Shown here: positions 33,313 through 42,258 of the stretch, one piece after another
Layout: every line of letters begins with the position of its first letter
Numbering within the stretch: the stretch's first letter is position 1
Source of the DNA: UBA2387 sp019454665
Lineage (GTDB): Bacteria > Armatimonadota > Fimbriimonadia > Fimbriimonadales > Fimbriimonadaceae
Direction of reading: 5' to 3'
Length of the DNA: 64,000 bases
NCBI GenBank assembly: GCA_045862995.1
Contig: BTVX01000004.1
Span: 62,001-126,000 of the forward strand
The notes under the pieces: generated by a model
Seen by the model: the letters and a program-made list of their open reading frames with translations, nothing else
Told to the model about the DNA's origin: nothing
The model's database searches: none
Program-made: the position numbers and the translations under genes

Positions 33313-33912
33313 ATGCCGCTGAAGCGAATCTCAGACACGATCGGAGTGGACGAAGCGGGCCGAGGGCCCCTCGCGGGTCCCGTGGTCGTGGCCGCCGTCC
33401 AGTTGCCGAAGGGCTTCCGGTGCCCCGAACTGGACGACTCGAAGAAGCTCGACGCCCCCACCCGCGAACGGCTGGCCAAGCGCATCCGATCGGCCAGCCG
33501 CTGGACTCTCGCCATCGGCGACCTCGGGGCCATCGAGCGCCGAAACATCCTGTGGGCGACGCTCGACGCGATGGAGCAAGCCGTCGCCGATCTGGGAATC
33601 GAGGACGCCGAGGTGCTGGTGGACGGCAACCGACTGCCCCCGGGCCTGGGCGACCGAGGACGCGCCATCGTGGATGGCGATGCCAAGGTTGCGTGTATCG
33701 CCGCCGCCTCGATCCTAGCCAAAACGCATCGCGACGCCCTGATGCGCGACCTCGCCGCCAAGTATCCCGAGTACGGGTTCGAGCGGCACTTCGGTTACGC
33801 CACTCCCGAGCATCTGGCCGCCATCGAGCGGCATGGACCGTGCCCGATCCACCGTCTGACGTTCGCCCCGTTCAAGAAGGAGGCGCAGCTTTGCCTCAGC
33901 CTCGAAACGTAG
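33313..33912 (+). CDS. rnhB: Ribonuclease HII
   Basis: A 199-residue RNase HII that cuts RNA in RNA-DNA hybrids and removes single ribonucleotides from DNA. The active-site carboxylates are visible in IGVDEAGRGPLAGPVV (D and E), in VLVDGN, and in IVDGDAKVACIAAASILAK, which is the family signature. HFGYATPEHLAAIERHGPCPIHR closes the fold. The ATG at 33313 is used; an upstream GTG extension is not conserved-looking. It is translationally linked to yraN downstream. Confidence 0.94.
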   Translation: MPLKRISDTIGVDEAGRGPLAGPVVVAAVQLPKGFRCPELDDSKKLDAPTRERLAKRIRSASRWTLAIGDLGAIERRNILWATLDAMEQAVADLGIEDAEVLVDGNRLPPGLGDRGRAIVDGDAKVACIAAASILAKTHRDALMRDLAAKYPEYGFERHFGYATPEHLAAIERHGPCPIHRLTFAPFKKEAQLCLSLET

Positions 33913-34232
33913 GCACCGACGCCGAAGACCGCGCCGCCGAACACCTGTTGGCCAAGGGCCTTACGCTGCTCACGCGCCGATTCAAGTCCGGGCGCGGGGA
34001 GATCGATCTGATCGCGTTGGACGGCGAACGGCTCGTGTTCGTCGAAGTCAAGGCCCGCCGCAACCCCGACGACGCCTTGTCGGCGGTGACGCCCGCCAAG
34101 ATCCAGCGGCTGGTGGATGCTGCTGCACGCTACGCCGAGAGCGCCGGGTTGGACCACGAATGGCGGTTCGACGTCGTGGTCGTCTGCCCCGACGCGATCC
34201 ACCACTTCCCGGACGCGTTTCAGGCTTGGTGA
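33891..34232 (+). CDS. yraN: UPF0102 / YraN-family nuclease-like protein
   Basis: A 113-residue protein with the PD-(D/E)XK-like core of the YraN family: GRGEIDLIALDGERLVFVEVKARR, containing D, E and K at the expected places. The function is not settled; it commonly follows rnhB. The start is TTG 33891 within the rnhB end, supported by AAGAAGGAGG seven bases upstream. It converges with the fucosidase gene across a six-base gap. Confidence 0.88.
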   Translation: MPQPRNVGTDAEDRAAEHLLAKGLTLLTRRFKSGRGEIDLIALDGERLVFVEVKARRNPDDALSAVTPAKIQRLVDAAARYAESAGLDHEWRFDVVVVCPDAIHHFPDAFQAW

Positions 34233-34238
34233 CTCGGC

Positions 34239-35576
34239 TTAGCGGAGCCTGGCGACCCGGACGACCGTGTTGGTCCCATACGGGTAGCCCGTGGCTTCGA
34301 GCCGCAGTTCGCGCGCGGAACGGTCGCTCTCGAAGCTCAGTCTCTCGCCGCTGTCCAGCCAATGCGCCTCGGTGAACTCGCGATCCAAGCCCCTGAACAC
34401 GCGCTTGCCCGGCCCCCGGCTCTTCGGCCCGTGAGCCTGCGTGTTGCTGGTGGCCGTCAGGTTGGTCACGAACAGGTACACCTCGTCGCCCATCGCAAGC
34501 GCGAAGTCGTCGCCTTCGGCGGTGATCCCCGCTGGACGTCCCTGGTACATGACGCCTTCCGGACCTCCGTGCAGCCCGATCCAATCGCCCACGCGGGCCA
34601 GCGCCGCACCCTCGTAGGCGGGAATCGCGCCTTGCGCCTCCGGCCCGATGTTCATAAGCAGGTTCGCCCCGGCGCGACGGGCATAGCAAAGCTCCTCGAT
34701 GACGTGGGCGGGCGAAAGGAAGTTGAAGTCGTGGTTCGCCACTCCCCAGTGGAAGTTCATCGTGTGGCACATCTCGGCGGCGACGTACTTCTTCGCGCCC
34801 TTTCGGTCGAGGGGCGTCGGTCGGCCGCGTTCGAACGTGACGCTGTCCACCTCCGGATGGCCACCCCGACCCATCGCGTCGATCCCCGAATTGTTGATGA
34901 CCATGGCGTCGGGTTGGTGCTTGCGGATCACCGCGTACAGTTCGGTCTCGTGCCAGTCGGCGTCGGGCTTGCTCCAGTTGCCGTCGAACCAGAACCCGCC
35001 GATCTTCCCGTACCGCGTGCACAGCAGCTCGACGCTGGCTTGAAGGTACTTGTGATATCCCTCCCAGTCGTTGGCGAACCGCTCGTCGCTCCAATCCAGC
35101 GTGGTGCAGTAGAGCATCGGCACGATCCCTTCGGCGCGGCACGCCTCGACGAGTTCGAGGATGAGGTCGCGTTTTGCCGGGGTGTGGGTGACATCGAGCT
35201 TGGAGAGCCCGCGCGTGTCGTACAGGCTGAACCCGTCGTGGTGGCGCGTGGTGTGCGTGATGTACTTCATCCCCGCCCGCTTGGCCGTCCTTGCGAGCTT
35301 GGCCGCGTCGAAGTCCTTTGCCGTGAACGTGCCCATGAGCTTCATGTACTCGTCCTTCGGGATGCGGTGGAGGTGCATGGCCCACTCGCCCTTGCCGATC
35401 TGCGAGTAGAGCCCCCAGTGGACGAACATGCCAAACGCCAGCGATTCGAACGCGGCGACGCGAGGCTCGGGGGAGGGAACGGGGTCTTGGGTGGTGTTGG
35501 TCATGGCGAATCGGCCCAGCGAACCCGCGAGAACGCTGGTCGCGCCAAGTTTGATCACGTCGCGCCGGGTAGGCAT
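34239..35576 (-). CDS. Alpha-L-fucosidase, glycoside hydrolase family 29, Tat-exported
   Basis: A GH29 retaining alpha-L-fucosidase of 445 residues. The N-terminus TRRDVIKLGATSVLAG is a twin-arginine signal. The catalytic barrel shows FGMFVHWGLYSQIG, YITHTTRHHDGFSLYDT, and GGFWFDGNWS with the nucleophile aspartate. A small C-terminal beta domain follows. It releases fucose from glycans outside the cytoplasm. The ATG at 35576 starts just before the Tat motif; a longer frame exists but lacks sense. No sulfatase or transporter neighbours are seen. Confidence 0.92.
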   Translation of the reverse strand: MPTRRDVIKLGATSVLAGSLGRFAMTNTTQDPVPSPEPRVAAFESLAFGMFVHWGLYSQIGKGEWAMHLHRIPKDEYMKLMGTFTAKDFDAAKLARTAKRAGMKYITHTTRHHDGFSLYDTRGLSKLDVTHTPAKRDLILELVEACRAEGIVPMLYCTTLDWSDERFANDWEGYHKYLQASVELLCTRYGKIGGFWFDGNWSKPDADWHETELYAVIRKHQPDAMVINNSGIDAMGRGGHPEVDSVTFERGRPTPLDRKGAKKYVAAEMCHTMNFHWGVANHDFNFLSPAHVIEELCYARRAGANLLMNIGPEAQGAIPAYEGAALARVGDWIGLHGGPEGVMYQGRPAGITAEGDDFALAMGDEVYLFVTNLTATSNTQAHGPKSRGPGKRVFRGLDREFTEAHWLDSGERLSFESDRSARELRLEATGYPYGTNTVVRVARLR

Positions 35577-35683
35577 CCTGAGGCGCAGTTTACCGAGGGG
35601 CCGATCCGTGTGGAATTCGCTCGCGGCGAGCCCGCCCACCCTGCAAAGTTGCGGGGTTTGACCGAAACCTAAAGCAGGTCGTC

Positions 35684-37606
35684 ATGTTCGAACTGATCGC
35701 GCGCCTTCTCCTTGCCCTTGGTGCCGCCGCCGCGGCGTTTCGCTTCGGCTCGGCCAGCGAATTCGAGTGGGTGGGTGGCGCTGCGGCCTTGTTTGCAGCG
35801 CTTGGCGTGTTGGTGTTTCTGCTCGAACGTCGCGGGCTGCGGAACCCCGGTGTCTCCGGCTTCTCTGCGGTCGCCGACTCCTTCCTGATCGCGTTCGCCC
35901 TCGCCGCTGTCGGCCGGTTGGATGCGTTCGGCTACGTGGTTCTCGCCCCGCTGGCGTATGCCGCCGCACGGTTCGGTTCGCACCCCAGCGCGATGGCGCC
36001 TTTGGCCGCCGCCGCCTTGCTGGTCGCCGACGCGTTGGTCGCCCGGCACACCCAACCCAGCCTCGGCCTTTTGGGCACGGTCGGACTGGTCGCCGCGATC
36101 GGCCTGCTGATGACCCAGCGTCGCACCGTGATGAGCGAGAGCCAGGCCATCGGCGAGCCGGTGCTGCCCCCCGCCGACCCCGAGACGCCGGACGAGACGA
36201 TCGAGCCGACGGCTTACCTGCAGCTTCGCGAGAGCTACCGCGCGCTGCGCGACGAGTTCCGACAGCTCCAGGTTCGCAGCCGCCAAGACCGCTTGCTTGT
36301 CAAACTGATCGAAGCACGACACGCCAAGGGCGCCGATTTCTATAAGTCCGTGGCTTCGACCATGGCCAAACTCACGCGCGTGGATCAGGCCATCTTGCAC
36401 ACCTACGCGCAGTTCAGCGATGCGTTCGTGGTGCGCGCCGTGGAAGGCGAAGTCCCTCTCCCGATGGCGCAGCAGGCGCTCCACATGGACGTGACCAAGG
36501 GCCTGGAGTCCATCCCGACGCAGGCCGCCGACCGGCTCCGTGCCCTGCAGACCCCCGGCGACAAGCTGACTTCGGCCAATGTGGTCCTGCTGGATCAGGG
36601 CCGCCCGTGCGGCATGCTCACCCTACGTTGCGAGAACCCGGAGACGTTGGACGAGGCCCGACAGCAAGCCGAAGAATCCGCCCCGATCCTGGCCTGGCTG
36701 CTCCGCGAATCCGCCGCCCAGCGCCGCACCGAGGCCCGCCTGCGCGAGGCCGAACTGCTTTACGAAATCGCCACCGCAACCGCTGGCGCCCAGACGCCCG
36801 AGTCGCTGGCCGCGCGCGTGGTCGCCGAGTTGGGCGAATCGTTCGATTGGGATCATCTTGGAGTCGTGTTCCTAGACGGATCGGAGATGCTCCATGTGGC
36901 GGGACGCGGGCGCACGATCCGGTTCCTGGAGACGATGAGTTTCGCCTACGGCCCCGGTTCGGCGGGATGGCTGAAGATCGGCGCGCCCGAACTGGCGCTC
37001 TTCGACGTGTTCGAAGACCAGCGTTGCGACCGCGCCGAAGCGCTCCGCCAACGCGTGGGCAGCTTCTGCGCCATCCCCATCCAGTTCGACGAGACGCCCT
37101 ACGGGATTCTCACCGTCTCCACCCCGGTTGCGGGCGGCATTGACGTCCACGAGCAGCACACACTCCGCTTGGTGGCCGCCGAACTGGGCCAGGCCATCGG
37201 CCGCCTGGTCGAGCAAAGCCAGCGGGAGAGCGGCCTGATGACGGCCAAGGAGTTCCAGACGTCCGTCGCCGAGGCGGGCGAGGGGTGGTTGGTCTACCTG
37301 GAGCCGCTGAAGAAGGGCGACATTTTGGAGACGTTCGGCCGTCCGGCGCTCATGCGGGCGCAACGCACGTTCGCGCGCAAGTTGCGGGCCAAGTTGCCGC
37401 TGGGCGGGATGCTCTGCCGACGCACCGAGGGCGACTTCGTGGCGTTCCTGCCGGGCGCGTCGGAGCCCTTCGCGCACAGTTGGGCAAACGAGGCGGCGGC
37501 GATGGCTTCCATGGTGGCCATCGAAGGGGCCGGCGGGATGCGCAAACCCCTTGCTCTCCGCGCGCGCTCGGCGCCGATCCGCTCGGAATCGCCCGTCGCG
37601 GCGTAG
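35684..37606 (+). CDS. Membrane GAF-domain sensor with degenerate GGDEF output
   Basis: A 640-residue protein. Residues 1-147 form several membrane helices, then comes a linker and coiled coil (LQLRESYRALRDEFRQLQ). A GAF-like domain lies at about 205-345 and a second at about 350-510 (EAELLYEIATATAG ... IPIQFDETPYGILTVS). The last 120 residues keep the shape of a GGDEF domain, but the signature reads RTEGDFVAFLP, so cyclase activity is unlikely. It may bind GTP or cyclic di-GMP or pass a signal to a partner such as the cyclase at 27228. No kinase domain. Confidence 0.7.
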   Translation: MFELIARLLLALGAAAAAFRFGSASEFEWVGGAAALFAALGVLVFLLERRGLRNPGVSGFSAVADSFLIAFALAAVGRLDAFGYVVLAPLAYAAARFGSHPSAMAPLAAAALLVADALVARHTQPSLGLLGTVGLVAAIGLLMTQRRTVMSESQAIGEPVLPPADPETPDETIEPTAYLQLRESYRALRDEFRQLQVRSRQDRLLVKLIEARHAKGADFYKSVASTMAKLTRVDQAILHTYAQFSDAFVVRAVEGEVPLPMAQQALHMDVTKGLESIPTQAADRLRALQTPGDKLTSANVVLLDQGRPCGMLTLRCENPETLDEARQQAEESAPILAWLLRESAAQRRTEARLREAELLYEIATATAGAQTPESLAARVVAELGESFDWDHLGVVFLDGSEMLHVAGRGRTIRFLETMSFAYGPGSAGWLKIGAPELALFDVFEDQRCDRAEALRQRVGSFCAIPIQFDETPYGILTVSTPVAGGIDVHEQHTLRLVAAELGQAIGRLVEQSQRESGLMTAKEFQTSVAEAGEGWLVYLEPLKKGDILETFGRPALMRAQRTFARKLRAKLPLGGMLCRRTEGDFVAFLPGASEPFAHSWANEAAAMASMVAIEGAGGMRKPLALRARSAPIRSESPVAA

Positions 37607-37627
37607 GGGGTGGGTAACCTTCGGGGA

Positions 37628-38176
37628 GTGGAAGTCCTCTCGATCGGTTACGCCGGACGGAACCTCCAAGAGTTCGCGTCGCTGTTGCGCCAATACGGCG
37701 TAACGCATGTGGTGGACGTCCGCACCAGCCCGTTCAGCAAGTTCGCGAGAGAGTTCGACCGCCCATCACTGGAAGCGGCTCTGCCCGAGCACGGGATTCG
37801 CTACGTCTATCTGGGTGAAGAGCTGGGCGGGCGACCCGATTGCCCCGATTGCTACGACGCCGAGGGCCGAGTCATGTACGAACGCGTGCAGGCTCAGCCC
37901 TTCTTCCAGCGGGGCGTCAAGCAGCTTGTCAATGGCGCCGCGGTTCCAGGGCGAATGCTGTGTCTGATGTGCAGCGAGCGCAAGCCCGAAAGCTGCCACC
38001 GCTCGAAGTTGGTTGGCGAGGCGCTGGTCGGGCAAGGGGTCGCCGTCCGCCATATCTCCGAAGATGGCACGTTGGTCGAGCAATCCGCGGTGATGCAACG
38101 CCTGAACGACGGCCAACTCGACCTGTTTGGCGACGCTCGCGAGTCGTCGCGCAAGAACTACCGAAGGCCAGCATGA
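37628..38176 (+). CDS. DUF488 protein, first of a three-gene coupled operon
   Basis: A 182-residue DUF488 protein starting LSIGYAGRNLQEFASLL, with VVDVRTSPFSKFAREFD and the family hallmark MLCLMCSERKPESCHRSKL (C-x-E ... C-H-R). DUF488 proteins have an alpha/beta fold with a likely catalytic cysteine-histidine centre. They occur in many bacteria, sometimes in conflict or mobile islands; no activity is established to my knowledge. The start is GTG 37628 (another GTG lies 18 bases earlier). The stop overlaps the next ATG (ATGA). Confidence 0.8.
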   Translation: MEVLSIGYAGRNLQEFASLLRQYGVTHVVDVRTSPFSKFAREFDRPSLEAALPEHGIRYVYLGEELGGRPDCPDCYDAEGRVMYERVQAQPFFQRGVKQLVNGAAVPGRMLCLMCSERKPESCHRSKLVGEALVGQGVAVRHISEDGTLVEQSAVMQRLNDGQLDLFGDARESSRKNYRRPA

Positions 38177-38664
38177 GCCGAGAGATCTTCACGATTGGCG
38201 TGTACGGAACCACCGAATCGGGCTTCTTTCAGGCGTTGTCGGATCATGGAATCACCCACTTCGTTGACGTTCGTCGTCGTCGAGGCGTGCGCGGTTCGCT
38301 CCATACCTACGCCAACGCGAAGGCCCTGGAAGCAAAGCTGTCGGCCATGGGCATCACTTATGTCCACCGCCAGGACCTCTCGCCGTCGCTTGAGACCCGA
38401 GCCCTGCAAAAGGCAGCAGACGCGGCATCCGACGAGACCAAGCGGGGCCGAACCGGTCTGGCCCCTGCCTTTGTCCAGGGGTATGAGTCGGACTGCCTTA
38501 ACCATTTCGATGCCGTCGGGTTCTTGACAGAGTTTCCGGCGGACGCGCGGATCGTGCTGTTCTGCGTCGAGAGTCTCCCTGAAGCTTGCCACCGGTCACT
38601 TCTAGCCGAGCGGCTGGCCCAAGCGGAGGCGAAGCGTTGGTTTGACATCACCCCGAGATCATGA
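38173..38664 (+). CDS. DUF488 protein, second copy (diverged paralogue)
   Basis: A 163-residue paralogue of the preceding protein: FTIGVYGTTESGFFQALSDHG, then FVDVRRRRGVRGS and the hallmark VLFCVESLPEACHRSLLAERL. Its middle differs strongly (KAADAASDETKRG), so the two are not a recent duplication and may form a heterodimer. The ATG overlaps the first gene's stop and its own stop overlaps the third gene's ATG. All three proteins should be made together. Confidence 0.78.
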   Translation: MSREIFTIGVYGTTESGFFQALSDHGITHFVDVRRRRGVRGSLHTYANAKALEAKLSAMGITYVHRQDLSPSLETRALQKAADAASDETKRGRTGLAPAFVQGYESDCLNHFDAVGFLTEFPADARIVLFCVESLPEACHRSLLAERLAQAEAKRWFDITPRS

Positions 38665-39281
38665 AAGTCGTCGTCGTTGGAAAGACGCGGATGTACAACG
38701 ATCAGTGGTGTATCGGCGGTCTTCGATTGCGGGATTGGGCTTCGGTCCGACTCCTGCCGCCAGGACTCGGTCGGGCTTGGCCGACAGACACCCCTCTGAA
38801 CGTGGGTTCCGTCGTGGAAGTCGAGGGAGCCCGACCCGCCCAGGTTGTGCTACCCCACACCGAGGACTTCCGAATCTCGCATCTGGTGCATTTGGGACGC
38901 TACACCGGTGACCTCCCTGCCGACATCTGCCGCAACGTCCAAGTGGCGCGCAAGGGAGGTGTCCCGGTGTTTGAGGACTGCCTCTGTCGGATTCCGCCGC
39001 GCAGTCTTGCCATCCGCCACGGCAAGGTTCCCAACTTTTCCACTCAGTTCTGGATCGCCCATCGCCCACTGATCCACGAAGTGGCTCGCGAACGCGACTA
39101 CTTCCGAATCGGGGGCGCTCGCGTGATCTATGTCGGAGCGCAAGAGCCGGTCGCGGTCGTCGCAGCCGGATCGCTGGTTCGGCTCTCCCTCGCCCGCTGG
39201 TGGGCACCCGAGGACCAAGAGGAGGCGTGTTACCTTCAAGTCTCCGGTTGGTGGCCGCCGCCGGCGAGCGGCAGTTGGTGA
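38661..39281 (+). CDS. Dual OB-fold domain protein coupled to the DUF488 pair
   Basis: A 206-residue protein that fits the dual-OB-containing family: VVVVGKTRMYNDQWCIGGL, then SVRLLPPGLGR, followed by PHTEDFRISHLVHLGRYTGDLPADI and a second beta-barrel-like half. OB folds bind nucleic acids or nucleotides, so this may be the nucleic-acid-reading part of the trio. I recall dual-OB genes beside DUF488 genes in other genomes. No signal peptide. The start at ATG 38661 overlaps the preceding stop. A Fic gene follows on the opposite strand. Confidence 0.65.
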   Translation: MKVVVVGKTRMYNDQWCIGGLRLRDWASVRLLPPGLGRAWPTDTPLNVGSVVEVEGARPAQVVLPHTEDFRISHLVHLGRYTGDLPADICRNVQVARKGGVPVFEDCLCRIPPRSLAIRHGKVPNFSTQFWIAHRPLIHEVARERDYFRIGGARVIYVGAQEPVAVVAAGSLVRLSLARWWAPEDQEEACYLQVSGWWPPPASGSW

Positions 39282-39346
39282 CCCTGCCGCCGTCTGCCGC
39301 GAGTGGACCGCGCTTGGGCAAAAACCGCACTAAACCACGCGCGCGA

Positions 39347-39445
39347 ACTTCCGCTATTTGGCCCCTGAAATCGGGGCGCTAGGTTCAATGCGGCCTTTCA
39401 AGCCCCCAAACAACTTCCGCTATTCGCCGCAACCCACTTCCGCTA
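39347..39445. repeat. Three copies of the 10-mer ACTTCCGCTA
   Basis: Identical 10-mers at 39347-39356, 39413-39422 and 39436-39445 lie in the spacer between the dual-OB and Fic genes; the last copy runs three bases into the Fic stop region. Spacing is 66 and 23 bases. They could be a protein-binding array or chance. Confidence 0.5.
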
Positions 39446-40567
39446 ATCGTGCCTCAGCGCCTGCTCGACGAGCGTCCGCAGCTCGCCCGAAAACTGCCAA
39501 AACCGAATGCGATCGCTACCGGAAGCAGGCTCCACGTGGCCTTGGACTGCCCACTCGGCCAACCACTCCCTTGCAGTCCGACCGCTGACGCCGAACCACT
39601 CGCCAAGGTCGGTGGCCGAGAACACCGGGCGGTTCGCGCCAACGGCCAACGTGCCCGCCATCACGCGCAGAACAAGGTTCTCGAGCCGTCGCGTCATCGG
39701 CAACCTGGGTCGAGGCTGGGAGGCGAGACCCAACGCGTCTTCGGTCGCGCTACGCACTTCTTGCGCCCCTTTCAACAGGGTTGCGACGAAGAACTCGAGC
39801 CACGGAGTCAGGTCGGGATCGTGTCGCCCGAAGTAGTAGTTGTGGTGCAGACCCATCTGCAAAGCCGCGTAGTACGCCTGCAGATCCTGCGCATAGTAGT
39901 CCTCCAGAGCCAGATAGCCTCGAAAGGCGTAGCCGCTGCGCCAAAGCTCGTACGTGGCGAGCGCCCTTGTCGTGCGGCCATTCCCGTCGTCGAACGGGTG
40001 GATCGTCACGAATCGGTGAGCTACGATGCCTGCCCGGATCGGCGCGGGGATGCTCGCCGCTTCCGCTCCCGTCCACCAAGCCACAAACTCCCGCATCAAG
40101 TCCGGGACATCTTGCGGTTCCGGTGCGATGTAGTCGATGCGTCCGGTTTCGCGGTCCGTGATCCGCATCTGGCCGGTGCGGTACTCGCTCCGCTCCCTCG
40201 GTCGGCCCCGTCCGCCCGAGAAGACGATGGCGTGAAGTCGTCGAATCAACTGCTCGCTGGGCTCGATCCCATCCGCAATCGCCTCGTCAATCCACTCAAG
40301 GGCGCGCCAATAGTTCCTGACCTCTCTCTGGGCCTGGTTGGGTGTCCTGCCTCGGTCAATGATCGTTTCGGGGATGCTCTCGCGAGAGATCGGGTTCCCT
40401 TCGATCAGGGTGGAAGAATGGGTGCTGCGCTGCCGGGCTACACGCCTCAGACGCAGGTCGGAAGCCGCCGAGATCGGCACGTGGTCCGAGAACTCGCGGT
40501 GGCGGGCGATCTCCATGAGCCGATGCACCATGGAGTCGCCATAGGCGAAACGCGGCCGGTAGCTCAT
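39443..40567 (-). CDS. Fic-family AMP-transferase with N-terminal autoinhibitory motif
   Basis: A 374-residue Fic protein with the complete active motif HPFDDGNGRTTR and the flap region upstream. The N-terminal part holds THSSTLIEGNPIS, matching the inhibitory helix motif (S/T)xxxE(G/N) of class II Fic proteins. The enzyme is therefore normally self-restrained. It transfers AMP or another nucleotide moiety to protein hydroxyls. A winged-helix-like C-terminus (FSATDLGEWFGVSGRTAREWL) may bind DNA. The ATG at 40567 is the start. It could act as a toxin or housekeeping modifier; no separate antitoxin is seen. Confidence 0.9.
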   Translation of the reverse strand: MSYRPRFAYGDSMVHRLMEIARHREFSDHVPISAASDLRLRRVARQRSTHSSTLIEGNPISRESIPETIIDRGRTPNQAQREVRNYWRALEWIDEAIADGIEPSEQLIRRLHAIVFSGGRGRPRERSEYRTGQMRITDRETGRIDYIAPEPQDVPDLMREFVAWWTGAEAASIPAPIRAGIVAHRFVTIHPFDDGNGRTTRALATYELWRSGYAFRGYLALEDYYAQDLQAYYAALQMGLHHNYYFGRHDPDLTPWLEFFVATLLKGAQEVRSATEDALGLASQPRPRLPMTRRLENLVLRVMAGTLAVGANRPVFSATDLGEWFGVSGRTAREWLAEWAVQGHVEPASGSDRIRFWQFSGELRTLVEQALRHD

Positions 40568-40612
40568 CGCCGAATCCTATCGTGACACAAGCGACCGGCC
40601 GTCGGACGCGGC

Positions 40613-41356
40613 TCAGCCCAGGCGGGCGTTGACGGCGTTCCAGTCGATGACCTGGACGTACGCGTCCAGGTACTTCGCGCGGGCCGTGGCGAAGTCCAGA
40701 TAGTAAGCGTGCTCGTACACGTCCAGCGCCAGAACCAGCGTGTGGTTCCAGATGGGGAACGTGTTTTGGGCGTCGCCCAGGTAGTTGAAGATGCGCTTCT
40801 CTTCGTGGTCGTAGGCCGTGAAGACCCAGCCGCGCGCGCCCATGCCCGTCGCCTTCAGGTCCTGAACCCAGGCCTCGAAGCTGCCGTAGGCTTGCTCGAT
40901 GAGCGTGGCGATGCGTCCCGTGGCGGGGCCGCCGGCGCCGCCGATCGTGTCGAAGTAGACGTTGTGGTTGATCAGGCCCTCGTAGGCGAACGAATAGTCG
41001 GCCTTCAGGGCGCGGATGTCGCTGTAGATCTGGTTCGCCTTGGCGGGGTCGGTGTCGAGCGCCGCGAGCTTCTGGCGGATCTCGTTGGTCTTGCGGGCGT
41101 AGCCCTGCCAGAGCTTCAGGTGCTCCTCGTGGGTTTTGCGCGAAATGCCGACGCGCTCGGTGGTGAAGACCTTTTCGGGGAGAGATTCGGGAACGGCGAC
41201 GAGCTTCACATCCATAGTCTTGTCCTTTGCGGCGGCGAGCGGCCACCCGGATCCGGTCACGGACGCCACGCCGACGACTGCGGCGGCACCCATGAAATCA
41301 CGACGAGTCAACCCAGAACCGGGCTTGGCTCCATCCACCATCTGTGCCCAGAACAT
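40613..41356 (-). CDS. Exported iron/manganese superoxide dismutase
   Basis: A Fe/Mn-SOD of about 247 residues with metal ligands in THEEHLKLWQGY, INHNVYFD and DVYEHAYYLDF. It carries an N-terminal Tat-like signal (LTRRDFMGAAAVVG ... GWPLAAA), so it should protect the periplasm rather than the cytoplasm. The start is ATG 41356; ATG 41341 is a close alternative. The second domain QNTFPIWNHTLVLALDVYEH is family-typical. It stands as a single gene. Confidence 0.9.
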   Translation of the reverse strand: MFWAQMVDGAKPGSGLTRRDFMGAAAVVGVASVTGSGWPLAAAKDKTMDVKLVAVPESLPEKVFTTERVGISRKTHEEHLKLWQGYARKTNEIRQKLAALDTDPAKANQIYSDIRALKADYSFAYEGLINHNVYFDTIGGAGGPATGRIATLIEQAYGSFEAWVQDLKATGMGARGWVFTAYDHEEKRIFNYLGDAQNTFPIWNHTLVLALDVYEHAYYLDFATARAKYLDAYVQVIDWNAVNARLG

Positions 41357-41402
41357 ACCCCATCTGGACTCGGAAGTCAGGAATGAGGCCCAGGCGAGCC
41401 CG

Positions 41403-42257
41403 TCAGTCGCCGTCCGGGTGCTTCGGCGTGATCAAACGCCACGACCGCCACAGCACGGCTCCGCTCCCCGCATCCACCACCACATAGGGGTTCGTCTCGC
41501 CCTCGTAGCCCACCCGGTATGCGGGCACGGCGGGCAGGTCCTTGCGAACGCCCTGCGGGATCTTGCCGTGCATTTGATCGGTTCCGTATCCTTTCTGGAC
41601 CTCTTGCGGCACAGGGTTGTCCAGACTCTCCGGAATCAGGTGACGCTCTGCGCGATAGATTTGGTTTGCGATGGCCGACGCCTGCTCGGGCGTGAGCACG
41701 AAGGGGCCTTCCACTGGCTTCGCTTGCCGGATGAAAGCGAACTCCAGTAGGGTGCCGTCAACAGGGTCCACTTCAAGTCGAGCAAAGTTCCCATAGCCAA
41801 AGATGGGGTGGCCATGCAGATGCTCGGACAGTGTGACCATAGCCAACGCATCGTCGCCAAAGGTGCCTGGCTCCTTTGGCTCGTCCATGCGAAACGACGT
41901 CTGAGTGATGCACCACTCTGCCGGGACTCCAAGTCGCAACGCCAATTGGCGCAACCGGCCACCAAGCTCATTTGCCGACCGGATGTACTCCGCCGTCCGG
42001 ACCGAGCTTCTTGAAACACGGTGACGGGCTGCAAGGTCGTTCTGCAACCAAAAAGCTGCCCCGCCCTCGAGAACCTTCACTGTCGCGTCCTCGAAGATCA
42101 CCAACGTCGTCCGCTCCGCCCTATCGTGGCGCACTTGGACTGGCGTAGCCTTGCCAGGCGATACACCGCAACGCTCCAGGAACCGGGACGCTACTTGAAC
42201 AGAGTCGTCTACAAAGAAAGGGGTCAGGGCAAATGCCACCATTGCTAGAGTTGTCAT
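41403..42257 (-). CDS. Secreted hypothetical protein (PepSY-like end)
   Basis: I do not recognise the family. The first 20 residues (TTLAMVAFALTPFFV) look like a signal peptide or anchor. The body has two mixed alpha/beta halves, and the end NPYVVVDAGSGAVLWRSWR resembles a PepSY-type strand pair. The start is ATG 42257, placed by GGAGG nine bases upstream and because it follows the upstream stop by one base. It is probably co-transcribed with the preceding caspase-fold-like gene. GC is slightly lower than the flanks. Confidence 0.55.
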   Translation of the reverse strand: MTTLAMVAFALTPFFVDDSVQVASRFLERCGVSPGKATPVQVRHDRAERTTLVIFEDATVKVLEGGAAFWLQNDLAARHRVSRSSVRTAEYIRSANELGGRLRQLALRLGVPAEWCITQTSFRMDEPKEPGTFGDDALAMVTLSEHLHGHPIFGYGNFARLEVDPVDGTLLEFAFIRQAKPVEGPFVLTPEQASAIANQIYRAERHLIPESLDNPVPQEVQKGYGTDQMHGKIPQGVRKDLPAVPAYRVGYEGETNPYVVVDAGSGAVLWRSWRLITPKHPDGD

Positions 42258-42258
42258 T

